Notes: generated from the letters alone by a model not told the origin. A DNA stretch of 5,253 bases from Conexibacter sp. (GCA_025964055.1 JAOPZP010000364.1:1-5253); one strand, 5' to 3'; positions 1-4,734 are shown, counted from the first letter of the stretch. A program made the numbers and translations.

Positions 1-364
1 CGCGCACCTCGCCGGTGAGGCCGGCGCCGCCGACGGCCTCGGCGAGATGCTGCAGCGCGACGGCCCGCACCCTTGCGCCGTCGGTGAACGCCGCCAGCAC
101 GGTGTCGGCCGACAGCGGCGCGCGGCCGAAGACCCGGCCGTGCAGCACCGCCGGGTTGGCCTGGTGGGCCGCGGCCTGCTCGGCGGCGAGGTCGTCGGCG
201 ACGCCCGCGATCTCCGCGAGGTGCTCGATGGCCTGCGCGATGCCGGTCGCGTCGACGGGCAGCGACGCGCGCAGCGCGGGCGAGACGTGCTCCAGCAGCG
301 ACCGGTGCTCGGCGTGCGCTCCCGCGAGGATCGCCTCGACCTCCTGGCGGTGGCTGGGCTCCAT
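1..364 (-). CDS. Hypothetical helical protein, N-terminal 121 residues (partial, runs off the left edge)
   Basis: An open minus-strand frame runs from an ATG at 364 to the window edge with no stop, so only the N-terminal 121 residues are visible. A GTG at 373, in frame three codons earlier, is an alternative start; neither has a strong ribosome binding site. I do not recognise the family. The visible part is rich in Ala, Glu, Leu and His, begins MEPSHRQEVEAIL and looks mostly alpha-helical. It has no signal peptide, membrane segment or cysteine. A short stretch around residues 77-90 (HGRVFGRAPLSADT) is the only part with loop-like composition. It lies about 50-60 bases downstream of the dehydrogenase remnant on the same strand, separated from it by a palindrome. 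The coding call rests on the uninterrupted frame with high third-position GC; the overlapping plus-strand frames read as low-complexity Arg/Ala/Ser-rich shadows. Confidence 0.55.
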   Translation of the reverse strand, partial: MEPSHRQEVEAILAGAHAEHRSLLEHVSPALRASLPVDATGIAQAIEHLAEIAGVADDLAAEQAAAHQANPAVLHGRVFGRAPLSADTVLAAFTDGARVRAVALQHLAEAVGGAGLTGEVR

Positions 365-401
365 GGGTTCCACGGTAGGACCCGCGACCGACGCCACGCG
401 G

Positions 402-421
402 GCGCCGCACCGGTGCGCCGC
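402..421. repeat. Imperfect 20-bp palindrome between the dehydrogenase remnant and the next gene
   Basis: The core 406-417 is a perfect 12-bp palindrome, CGCACCGGTGCG. Three further pairs outside it (402-404 with 419-421) match after a single mismatched pair (405/418). It starts three bases past the remnant's stop codon (424-426) and ends about 30 bases before the next gene's start on the same strand. It could be a transcription terminator of the former dehydrogenase gene, an operator for the downstream gene, or chance in GC-rich DNA. No T-run follows it on the minus strand. Confidence 0.35.
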
Positions 422-423
422 GC

Positions 424-645
424 TCACCAGGCCACGGCGCCGTGGCGATCGACGAACGTGCCGGTCGGGCCCGAGCCGGTCAGCTGCGCCATCGCCACCA
501 ACGCCTCGGTGCCCTCGGCCACCGACTGCGTGCCGTTGTGCCCGTTGAGGTCCGTGGCCGTGTAGCCCGGGTCCACCGCGTTGACGCGCATCTCGGGCAG
601 CGCCTTGGCGTACACGGCGCCGTCCGGCTCACCCGAGGCGGGCAA
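424..645 (-). pseudogene. C-terminal remnant of an SDR family oxidoreductase
   Basis: The product would be 73 residues from a TTG at 645. From about residue 12 (base 612) to the end it matches the C-terminal end of classical short-chain dehydrogenases: VNAVDPGYTATDLNGH at residues 21-36, then a GTQSVAEGTEALV helix, and the closing GPTGTFVDRHGAVAW. Family members are about 230-250 residues long and bind NAD(P)H. Everything needed for that is absent: the TGxxxGxG dinucleotide-binding loop, the catalytic Ser and the YxxxK pair. The YAK at residues 12-14 is the position just after that motif, not the motif itself. The frame stays open further upstream (right), but that stretch has no SDR character and runs into the neighbouring gene at 704. 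I infer a gene decapitated by deletion or rearrangement; a functional short protein is unlikely. Confidence 0.75.
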
Positions 646-703
646 GCTCGCACTGCTGGGCGCCGTGGGCCTGCAGTCGTTCTCGGCCTGACGCCGCGGG
701 CGG

Positions 704-1021
704 CTACTTGCCGCTGGTGCGGGGCGCCGCGGAGCGTGCGTGACCGGCCGACGGACGGCCGGCGACGCCGGAGGAGCGGGGTCCGCCGCCGCCCATGGGC
801 GGCGTGCGCCGGATCAGCGCCCGCAGCGCCTGGTCGTCGGCGCCGTCCTCGGTCCGCTCGGTGAGCGTGCGGGGATGGACGGTGCGCAGGACCGGGCCGC
901 GGTCGCGATCGGGCACCGCGACGATCACCTTGCTGTTGCTCGGCACGTGGAAGACGATGCCGTCGCGCGACGAGCGTTCGCCGGCGACCGTTACGAGTTC
1001 GCCTTCGCGAAGGGACGTCAT
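704..1021 (-). CDS. Small hypothetical protein with an N-terminal beta-rich domain and basic disordered tail
   Basis: A 105-residue protein starting at ATG 1021; no clear Shine-Dalgarno sequence precedes it. Residues 1-55 look like a compact beta-rich unit (LREGELVTVAGERSSRDGI, then a KVIVAV strand), reminiscent in pattern of small KOW/SH3-like barrels, but I cannot assign a family. Residues 55-72 (LTERTEDGADDQALRALIRR) look helical. Residues 73-105 are rich in Gly, Pro, Ser, Arg and Ala and are probably disordered and basic. There are no cysteines, signal peptide or membrane segments, so a cytosolic protein is likely. The ORF begins 19 bases after the stop of the zinc-ribbon gene on the same strand, so the two are probably co-transcribed. 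A nucleic-acid-binding role would fit the basic tail but is only a guess. The complete frame with ordered hydrophobic pattern supports this strand over the Arg-rich overlapping frames. Confidence 0.7.
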   Translation of the reverse strand: MTSLREGELVTVAGERSSRDGIVFHVPSNSKVIVAVPDRDRGPVLRTVHPRTLTERTEDGADDQALRALIRRTPPMGGGGPRSSGVAGRPSAGHARSAAPRTSGK

Positions 1022-1040
1022 GCGCCCAGGGTACTCGGCC

Positions 1041-1226
1041 TCACGCGGTCTTCGGTGCGCGCCGGATCGCGAAGATCGGCGATCCGCACGCCGGGCAGTA
1101 GCCCTCCCAGCCCGGGCGGCCGTTGGGCAGCGTGATCTCGCGGGCGTCGGCGATCGTGACCTTCTGGCCGCAGACGCACCAGCCTTGAGCGGTGGGGGCC
1201 TGCGGTGGCGCGTCCGGTTCGGTCAT
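1041..1226 (-). CDS. Small zinc-ribbon protein
   Basis: A 61-residue protein starting at ATG 1226 (MTEPDAPPQAP). The frame is open 15 codons further to an ATG at 1271, but that extension is Arg-rich and unlike a folded segment, so I prefer 1226. A C-x-C pair at residues 17 and 19 (WCVCGQK) and a C-x-x-C pair at 44 and 47 (YCPACGS) give four metal-binding cysteines, typical of a zinc ribbon or rubredoxin-like knuckle. Trp40, Tyr43 and Phe52 would fill a small core. The N-terminal 12 residues are Pro/Ala-rich and flexible. Such mini-ribbons usually mediate protein or nucleic-acid contacts; no specific partner can be named. It is the first gene of a minus-strand pair with the gene at 704-1021 and is divergent from the signalling operon starting at 1289. 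An inverted repeat sits three bases upstream of its start. Confidence 0.75.
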   Translation of the reverse strand: MTEPDAPPQAPTAQGWCVCGQKVTIADAREITLPNGRPGWEGYCPACGSPIFAIRRAPKTA

Positions 1227-1228
1227 CA

Positions 1229-1243
1229 CCGCCAGCATGGCGG
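1229..1243. promoter_or_regulatory. Perfect 6-bp inverted repeat at the start of the zinc-ribbon gene
   Basis: CCGCCA, a GCA spacer, then TGGCGG. Read on the minus strand it would fold into a hairpin whose 3' arm (TGGCGG) lies immediately before the ATG at 1226 and contains the only G-rich stretch that could pair with 16S rRNA. It may therefore act as a translational hairpin or as a dyad operator in the divergent region. The role is inferred; the symmetry is directly visible. Confidence 0.4.
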
Positions 1244-1264
1244 AAAACCGACGCACCCGGCCGC

Positions 1265-1276
1265 CGCGCATGCGCG
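1265..1276. promoter_or_regulatory. Perfect 12-bp palindrome upstream of the signalling operon
   Basis: CGCGCATGCGCG is fully self-complementary and lies 12 bases before the chosen start of the receiver gene (1289). It is the second dyad in the 62-base divergent region. It could be an operator for the NarL-type regulator encoded in the operon, but GC-rich DNA produces such palindromes by chance. I found no convincing -35/-10 pair in this interval. Confidence 0.3.
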
Positions 1277-1288
1277 ACGATGCGACCC

Positions 1289-1645
1289 ATGCCCGGCCGG
1301 GTCCTCATCGTCGACGATCACGCGCGCTTCCGCGCGACCGCCCGGCGCGCGCTCGAGTCCGACGGGTGGGACGTCGTCGGCGAGGCGGCCGACGGCCGCA
1401 GCGGCCTGGCCGAGGCGCAGCGCACCGCCCCCGACCTCGTGCTGCTCGACGTCGGGCTCCCCGACATCAGCGGGCTGATGGTCTCGCGCGAGCTCGCACA
1501 GCGCAGCCCGTCGATCGCCGTGGTGCTGGTGAGCACCCACGACGCCGGCGACTACGCCGAGCTGTCGGCGGCCCACGGCGCGCGCGGGTTCCTGGCCAAG
1601 GCCGACGTGTCCGGCGTCGCCCTCGACGCCCTGCTGAGGCAGTAG
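1289..1645 (+). CDS. Stand-alone receiver-domain response regulator (CheY-like)
   Basis: A 118-residue protein made of a single receiver domain and nothing else. From the ATG at 1289 it starts MPGRVLIVDDH, putting the first beta strand right at the N-terminus; an ATG at 1280 adds three residues and is also possible, while the longer frame to 1205 would overlap the divergent gene. Acidic pocket residues are D9 and D10, the phospho-acceptor is D54 (LVLLDVGLPD), the switch hydroxyl is in the VLVSTHD strand (S82/T83), and the conserved lysine is K104 (GFLAKAD). All key residues are present, so it should accept phosphate. There is no output domain, so it acts through protein contacts or as a phosphate sink or relay. 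Its stop lies 13 bases before the histidine kinase start, and the kinase gene is followed by a DNA-binding regulator, so this is likely one operon. Confidence 0.88.
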   Translation: MPGRVLIVDDHARFRATARRALESDGWDVVGEAADGRSGLAEAQRTAPDLVLLDVGLPDISGLMVSRELAQRSPSIAVVLVSTHDAGDYAELSAAHGARGFLAKADVSGVALDALLRQ

Positions 1646-1658
1646 CGTCACGCCTCGA

Positions 1659-3179
1659 ATGTCCGTGCGCGAACGCGACGACCACGCGGCGCGTGCGGTC
1701 GCTGGTGCCGCCGGGGCCGCCTACGACCCGCTCCTGCAGGCGCTGACCGAGCGCCTGGCATGGCGGCTGGCGGCGGCCTGGGAGCCGGACCCCGGGGCGG
1801 GGGACAGGCTGGTCTGCGTCACGTGCTGGAACGCACCCGGCGCGGCGCTGGACGCCTTCGCCGGCGTAACCCGCGCAACGGTGCTGAGCGGTGGAGCGGG
1901 GCTCCCCGGGCGGGTCTTCGGGAGCGGGGAGGCGGCGTGGATCGCCGAAGCGACGGTCGCGGACGGACTGGTGCGCCGCGAGGCCGCCGCCTCCGCCGGG
2001 CTGCGGGCCGCGGTGGGCTTCCCGATCCGCAGCGAGCGCGGGACCGTCGGCGTCGTCGAGCTGTTCGGCGAGCAGCCGCGCGAGCCCGACGCCGAGCTGC
2101 TGGCGACCATCGACCTGCTCGGGCTGTCGCTCGGTCAGCTCGTGGAGCGCCGCCGTGCCGAGCGCGCCGGCCGCGCCGCCGAGCAGCGCCACCGCGCGAC
2201 GCTGCAGGCCTCGCTGGACTGCGTCGTGACGATGGACCACGACGGCTGCGTGCTCGACTTCAACCCCGCGGCCGAGCAGACCTTCGGGTATGCCTCGGCC
2301 GACGCGGTCGGCCGCGACGTGGCCGAGCTGATTGTCCCCGTCGAGCTGCGCGAGCGCCACCGCGCCGGCCTGCGCCGCTACCTGGCCGACGGCGAGCCGC
2401 GCCTCCTGGACCGCCGCATCGAGATCGAGGCCGAGCGCGCCGACGGCTCGCGCTTTCCGGTCGAGCTGACGATCACGCGCATCGACGTCTCGGGCGAGCC
2501 GGTCTTCACCGGGCACCTGCGCGACATCTCCGACCGCGTGCGAGCGACGGCGGAGCTGCGCGCCTCGCGCGCCCGGATCGTCGAGGCCGCCGACGCGGCG
2601 CGGCGCCGCATCGAGCGCGACCTGCACGACGGAGCCCAGCAGCAGCTCGTCAGCCTCGCCGTCGACCTGCGGCTGGCGCTGCGGCGCCTGGACGCGGGCG
2701 ACGCGGTCGCGGCGCGGGAGCTGATCGTCGAGGCCGACACGGCCCTGGCCACCGCGCTCTCGGAGCTGCGCGAGCTGGCGCGCGGCATCCATCCGGCGGT
2801 GCTGACCGAGGGGGGCCTGGCCCCGGCGCTCAACGGGTTGGTCGGGCGCAGCCCGGTTCCCGCGACGGTCGTGGCGGTGCCGCGGCGCCGGCTGCCCGCA
2901 GCGGTGGAGGCTGCGGTCTACTTCTTCATCGCCGAGGGGCTGACCAACGCCGCCCGGCACGCCGGCGACGTGCAGGTCCAGGTCGAGGTGGTCGAGCCCG
3001 ACGCCGGCGGCCGCCTCGTCGTGGAGGTCCGCGACGACGGCTACGGCGGCGCCGACCCGGCCGGCGGCGGGATGCGCGGCCTGATCGACCGGCTCGCCGT
3101 GATCGGCGGGACGTTGAGCGTCATCAGCCCGCCCAGCGGCGGGACCACCTTGCGCGGGGAGATCCCGTGCGGGTCGTGA
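1659..3179 (+). CDS. Soluble GAF-PAS sensor histidine kinase (HisKA_3 / NarX-DesK type)
   Basis: A 506-residue kinase with no membrane segment, so it senses in the cytosol. Domains in order: GAF about residues 22-165 (LVCVTCWNAPG, then GLPGRVFGSGEAAWI and VGFPIRSERGTVGVVELF); a linker helix 160-180; PAS about 178-293 (DHDGCVLDFNPAAEQTFGY through FTGHLRDISDR); HisKA_3 dimerisation and phospho-acceptor helix about 300-375 with H323 in ERDLHDGAQQQL, including D324 and Q328 of the usual phosphatase motif; and a HATPase_c domain about 410-505 with N-box E426/N430 (AEGLTNAARHA), G1 box DDGYGG at 459-464, a GMRGLIDRL box at 471-479 and GGTTLRG at 494-500. All catalytic boxes look intact. It autophosphorylates on H323 and should pass phosphate to the NarL-type regulator that overlaps its 3' end by 13 bases. 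No good ribosome binding site precedes its ATG, 13 bases after the receiver stop, suggesting coupled translation. The signal is unknown. Confidence 0.93.
   Translation: MSVRERDDHAARAVAGAAGAAYDPLLQALTERLAWRLAAAWEPDPGAGDRLVCVTCWNAPGAALDAFAGVTRATVLSGGAGLPGRVFGSGEAAWIAEATVADGLVRREAAASAGLRAAVGFPIRSERGTVGVVELFGEQPREPDAELLATIDLLGLSLGQLVERRRAERAGRAAEQRHRATLQASLDCVVTMDHDGCVLDFNPAAEQTFGYASADAVGRDVAELIVPVELRERHRAGLRRYLADGEPRLLDRRIEIEAERADGSRFPVELTITRIDVSGEPVFTGHLRDISDRVRATAELRASRARIVEAADAARRRIERDLHDGAQQQLVSLAVDLRLALRRLDAGDAVAARELIVEADTALATALSELRELARGIHPAVLTEGGLAPALNGLVGRSPVPATVVAVPRRRLPAAVEAAVYFFIAEGLTNAARHAGDVQVQVEVVEPDAGGRLVVEVRDDGYGGADPAGGGMRGLIDRLAVIGGTLSVISPPSGGTTLRGEIPCGS
3156..3161 (+). promoter_or_regulatory. 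Shine-Dalgarno for the GTG-initiated response regulator
   Basis: GGGGAG, five bases before the GTG at 3167, lies inside the end of the kinase gene. It is the best ribosome binding site in the operon. It fixes the start of the regulator at this GTG, with the aspartates of the receiver at residues 7 and 8 as expected, rather than anywhere in the long open frame upstream. Confidence 0.75.
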
Positions 3180-3817
3180 TCGCCGACGACTCGGTCCTCC
3201 TGCGCGAGGGCGCCGTGCGGATCCTGCAGGAGGCCGGCGTCGAGGTCGTCGGCCAGGCCGGCGACGGGGAGGACCTGCTGCGCAAGGTGCGCGCCCACCG
3301 CCCCGACGTCGCGATCATCGACATCCGCATGCCGCCCGACCACCTCGACGAGGGGCTGCGCGCGGCGGAGACGCTGCGCGCCGAGCTGCCGGAGATCGCC
3401 GTGCTGGTCCTGTCGCAGTACGTCGAGGAGAGCTACGTCGAGCGTCTGCTGGCCGCCGGCACCGAGGGCGTGGGCTACCTGCTCAAGGACCGTGTGGCCG
3501 ACATCGACCGCTTCGTCGACGGCGTGCGCCGCGTCGCGGAGGGCGGCTCGGTGCTGGACCCCGAGGTCGTCTCGCAGATGCTCGGCCGGCGCCGCGGGCG
3601 CGGGCCGCTGGACACGCTGACGCCACGCGAGCGCGACGTGCTCGCGACGATGGCCGAGGGCCAGACCAACCGCGCGATCGCGGGAGCGATGGCGGTGACC
3701 GAGCGGGCCGTCGAGCGCCACGTGACGGCGATCTTCGAGAAGCTCGGGCTGTCGGCGGCCGACGGCGGCCACCGCCGCGTCCTCGCGGTGCTCGCCTACC
3801 TGCGCGACAGCCCCTAG
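3167..3817 (+). CDS. NarL/FixJ family response regulator (receiver plus LuxR-type HTH)
   Basis: A 216-residue regulator, usual length for the family. The receiver spans residues 1-120: D7/D8 acidic pair, phospho-acceptor D52 (VAIIDIRMPP), S83 in VLVLSQY as switch residue, and K107 (GYLLKDR). A linker of about 25 residues leads to a LuxR/GerE helix-turn-helix at about 149-210, with the signature LTPRERDVLATMAEGQTNR, then IAGAMAVTERAVERHVTAIF as recognition helix region, and EKLGL. The start is a GTG that overlaps the last 13 bases of the kinase gene, with a good ribosome binding site, so the two proteins are translationally coupled and almost certainly partners. Phosphorylation should promote dimerisation and DNA binding; targets are unknown but the operon's own divergent promoter region is an obvious candidate. 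The stop is followed after three bases by the palindromic repeat array. Confidence 0.93.
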   Translation: MRVVIADDSVLLREGAVRILQEAGVEVVGQAGDGEDLLRKVRAHRPDVAIIDIRMPPDHLDEGLRAAETLRAELPEIAVLVLSQYVEESYVERLLAAGTEGVGYLLKDRVADIDRFVDGVRRVAEGGSVLDPEVVSQMLGRRRGRGPLDTLTPRERDVLATMAEGQTNRAIAGAMAVTERAVERHVTAIFEKLGLSAADGGHRRVLAVLAYLRDSP

Positions 3818-3820
3818 CCC

Positions 3821-3939
3821 GGGGACAGTCCCCACCCAAACGACGGGGGACAGTCCCCAAAACGTCGCGGCGCGGGGACAGTCCCCACCCAAACGAGGGG
3901 GGACAGTCCCCAGAACGTCGCGGGGTGGGGACAGTCCCC
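3821..3939 (+). repeat. Array of five GGGGACAGTCCCC palindromes with two alternating spacers
   Basis: Five identical 13-mers lie at 3821-3833, 3846-3858, 3874-3886, 3899-3911 and 3927-3939, each followed by an A. Arms GGGGAC and GTCCCC flank one central A, and all copies keep A on the plus strand, so the array has a direction. Spacers alternate: type 1 is ACCCAAACGACG or ACCCAAACGAGG (12 bases), type 2 is AAAACGTCGCGGCGC or AGAACGTCGCGGGGT (15 bases). The repeat is therefore a 53-base tandem unit (3821-3873, 3874-3926) plus one extra palindrome. Around copy 2, CGACG at 3841-3845 can pair with CGTCG at 3863-3867 to lengthen the hairpin. It starts three bases after the regulator's stop. Similar short palindromes occur as REP-type intergenic repeats in other genomes; I cannot verify that here. 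Confidence 0.93.
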
Positions 3940-3953
3940 AGGCCGGCGGTCGG

Positions 3954-3970
3954 CCGACGCGGGGCGTCGG
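3954..3970 (+). terminator. Probable intrinsic terminator of the signalling operon
   Basis: CCGACGC, loop GGG, then GCGTCGG form a perfect 7-bp stem followed directly by TTCT (3971-3974); two G-T pairs could extend the stem. It lies 15 bases past the last repeat and before the collagen-like gene on the same strand. The T-run is short, as is common in high-GC actinobacteria. An overlapping palindrome, GTCGGCCGAC at 3949-3958, gives an alternative fold. Confidence 0.5.
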
Positions 3971-4080
3971 TTCTCCGCCAGGTGATCCACCGGGAGCCCC
4001 CACCGACGCGCTGGGCGGGGTCCCGGAGACTGAGGTCGTTCACGGCGCTCCACCGAGCAACGTGCCTCACCAAACGACCC

Positions 4081-4085
4081 AGGAG
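4081..4085 (+). promoter_or_regulatory. Possible ribosome binding site of the collagen-like gene
   Basis: AGGAG lies 13 bases upstream of the ATG at 4099, a longer spacing than usual. The intervening bases are a CA-rich run (CAACACCACCACC). It is the only SD-like sequence near the start, and it supports 4099 rather than the long frame that stays open up to 3925 through the repeat array. No clear promoter was seen in 3971-4080. Confidence 0.45.
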
Positions 4086-4098
4086 CAACACCACCACC

Positions 4099-4695
4099 AT
4101 GCGCAGGCATCTCACCCCGTCGATGGCGCTCTCGCTCGTCGCGCTGTTCGTCTCGCTCTCGGCCGGCGCCTACGCCGCGGTCAAGCTGCCGTCCAACAGC
4201 GTCGGTCCCGCGCAGATCAGGTCCGGCGCCGTCCGCTCCTCCGAGGTCCGCGACCACTCGCTGAAGGCGGCGGACTTCGGCCTCGGCCAGCTGCCGGCAG
4301 GCACCGCCGGGGCGACCGGGGCGACCGGCGCGACCGGCGCACAGGGTCCCAAGGGTGAGACCGGTGCCACGGGCCCGATCGGCCACGACGGCGCCGACCA
4401 GCCCAACCCGTTCGCCGTCGTCGCCGCCAACGGCACGCTGGACCGCGGCAGCCACGTGACATCCGTGTCGCATTCGGGAGCGGGCAGCGGCATCTACGTG
4501 GTCAACTTCGACCGCAACATCAACGCCTGCGCCTTCATCGGCGTGGTCGGCGCCGCGGCGGCCGACGGCTCGCTCTCGGGGGAGATCAGCACCGAGAAGC
4601 CGACCCCGTCCAGCACCAACGGCGTCGAGGTCAAGACCCGCAACAGCGCGGGGGCGAGCATGGACCTCTCGTTCCACATCGCGCTGGCCTGCTGA
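4099..4695 (+). CDS. Secreted collagen-like protein
   Basis: A 198-residue protein. The ATG at 4099 gives a textbook signal peptide: MRRH, a hydrophobic core at about residues 9-22, and likely cleavage after AYA at about 26. Residues 30-60 hold the SVGPAQIRSGAVRSSEVRD-type segment, whose repeated short beta-like pattern is often found before collagen-like runs in soil actinobacteria. Eleven uninterrupted Gly-X-Y triplets follow at 68-100, Thr-rich (GAT four times) with GPK, GET and GPI. The C-terminal domain (about 102-198) is beta-rich (GIYVVNFDRNINACAF) with C144 and the final C198, which could form a disulfide. The Gly-X-Y run is short for a stable triple helix. I infer export and surface or matrix localisation, possibly trimeric; the function is unknown. 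It stands alone between the signalling operon and a convergent transporter gene. Confidence 0.85.
   Translation: MRRHLTPSMALSLVALFVSLSAGAYAAVKLPSNSVGPAQIRSGAVRSSEVRDHSLKAADFGLGQLPAGTAGATGATGATGAQGPKGETGATGPIGHDGADQPNPFAVVAANGTLDRGSHVTSVSHSGAGSGIYVVNFDRNINACAFIGVVGAAAADGSLSGEISTEKPTPSSTNGVEVKTRNSAGASMDLSFHIALAC
4312..4338 (+). repeat. Three tandem 9-bp units encoding Gly-Ala-Thr triplets
   Basis: GCGACCGGG, GCGACCGGC and GCGACCGGC follow one another within the Gly-X-Y segment of the collagen-like gene. The near-identical codons make the tract prone to slippage in steps of three residues, so the collagen run may vary in length between strains without breaking the frame. Confidence 0.75.
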
Positions 4696-4704
4696 TCGGC
4701 AGAC

Positions 4705-4734
4705 GCGCGGCCGTCGCTCAGGCGACGGCCGCGC
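4705..4734. terminator. Bidirectional hairpin terminator between convergent genes
   Basis: A perfect 13-bp stem: GCGCGGCCGTCGC at 4705-4717, loop TCAG at 4718-4721, GCGACGGCCGCGC at 4722-4734. It begins nine bases after the collagen-like gene's stop. On the other strand it includes the last codons and the stop codon of the transporter, which lies in the loop. There is no T-run on either side, as in the I-shaped terminators reported for actinobacteria. Its position between two converging 3' ends supports a role for both transcripts. Confidence 0.75.

Noticed and set aside
15..548. Plus-strand open frames over 15-565
   Set aside because: Their products are Arg/Ala/Ser- or Arg/Gly/Val-rich without domain features and lie antisense to the SDR remnant and the partial gene.
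700..714. Small GCGGC-TACTT-GCCGC hairpin over the stop of the 704-1021 gene
   Set aside because: A 5-bp stem without a T-run is expected by chance in this GC-rich DNA.
1467..2960. Long 497-residue minus-strand open frame inside the kinase gene
   Set aside because: It is antisense to a kinase with all catalytic motifs in order; its residues (Arg, Gly, Ala, Gln, Val rich, no domain) are what high-GC antisense frames give.
1760..3166. Upstream extension of the NarL-type regulator into the kinase region
   Set aside because: The open frame before 3167 is low-complexity Arg/Ala/Gly-rich and overlaps the kinase; the GTG at 3167 has a good ribosome binding site and fits the family start.
3806..3817. 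End of the regulator gene (GACAGCCCCTAG) as a degenerate sixth palindrome copy
   Set aside because: Only GACAG and CCCC are shared, it lacks the GGGG arm, and the spacing does not fit the 25/28 pattern; it encodes an ordinary RDSP terminus.
3821..3939. CRISPR array
   Set aside because: The repeat is only 13 bases, the spacers are not unique but alternate between two sequences, and no cas gene is nearby.
3925..4098. Longer N-terminus of the collagen-like protein
   Set aside because: It would pass through the repeat array's end and the terminator hairpin, and would bury the clear signal peptide that begins at 4099.
3814..4677. Long minus-strand open frame across the repeat array and the collagen-like gene
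   Set aside because: It is antisense to a gene with a clear signal peptide and Gly-X-Y run, and part of it is translated repeat; its composition is shadow-like.
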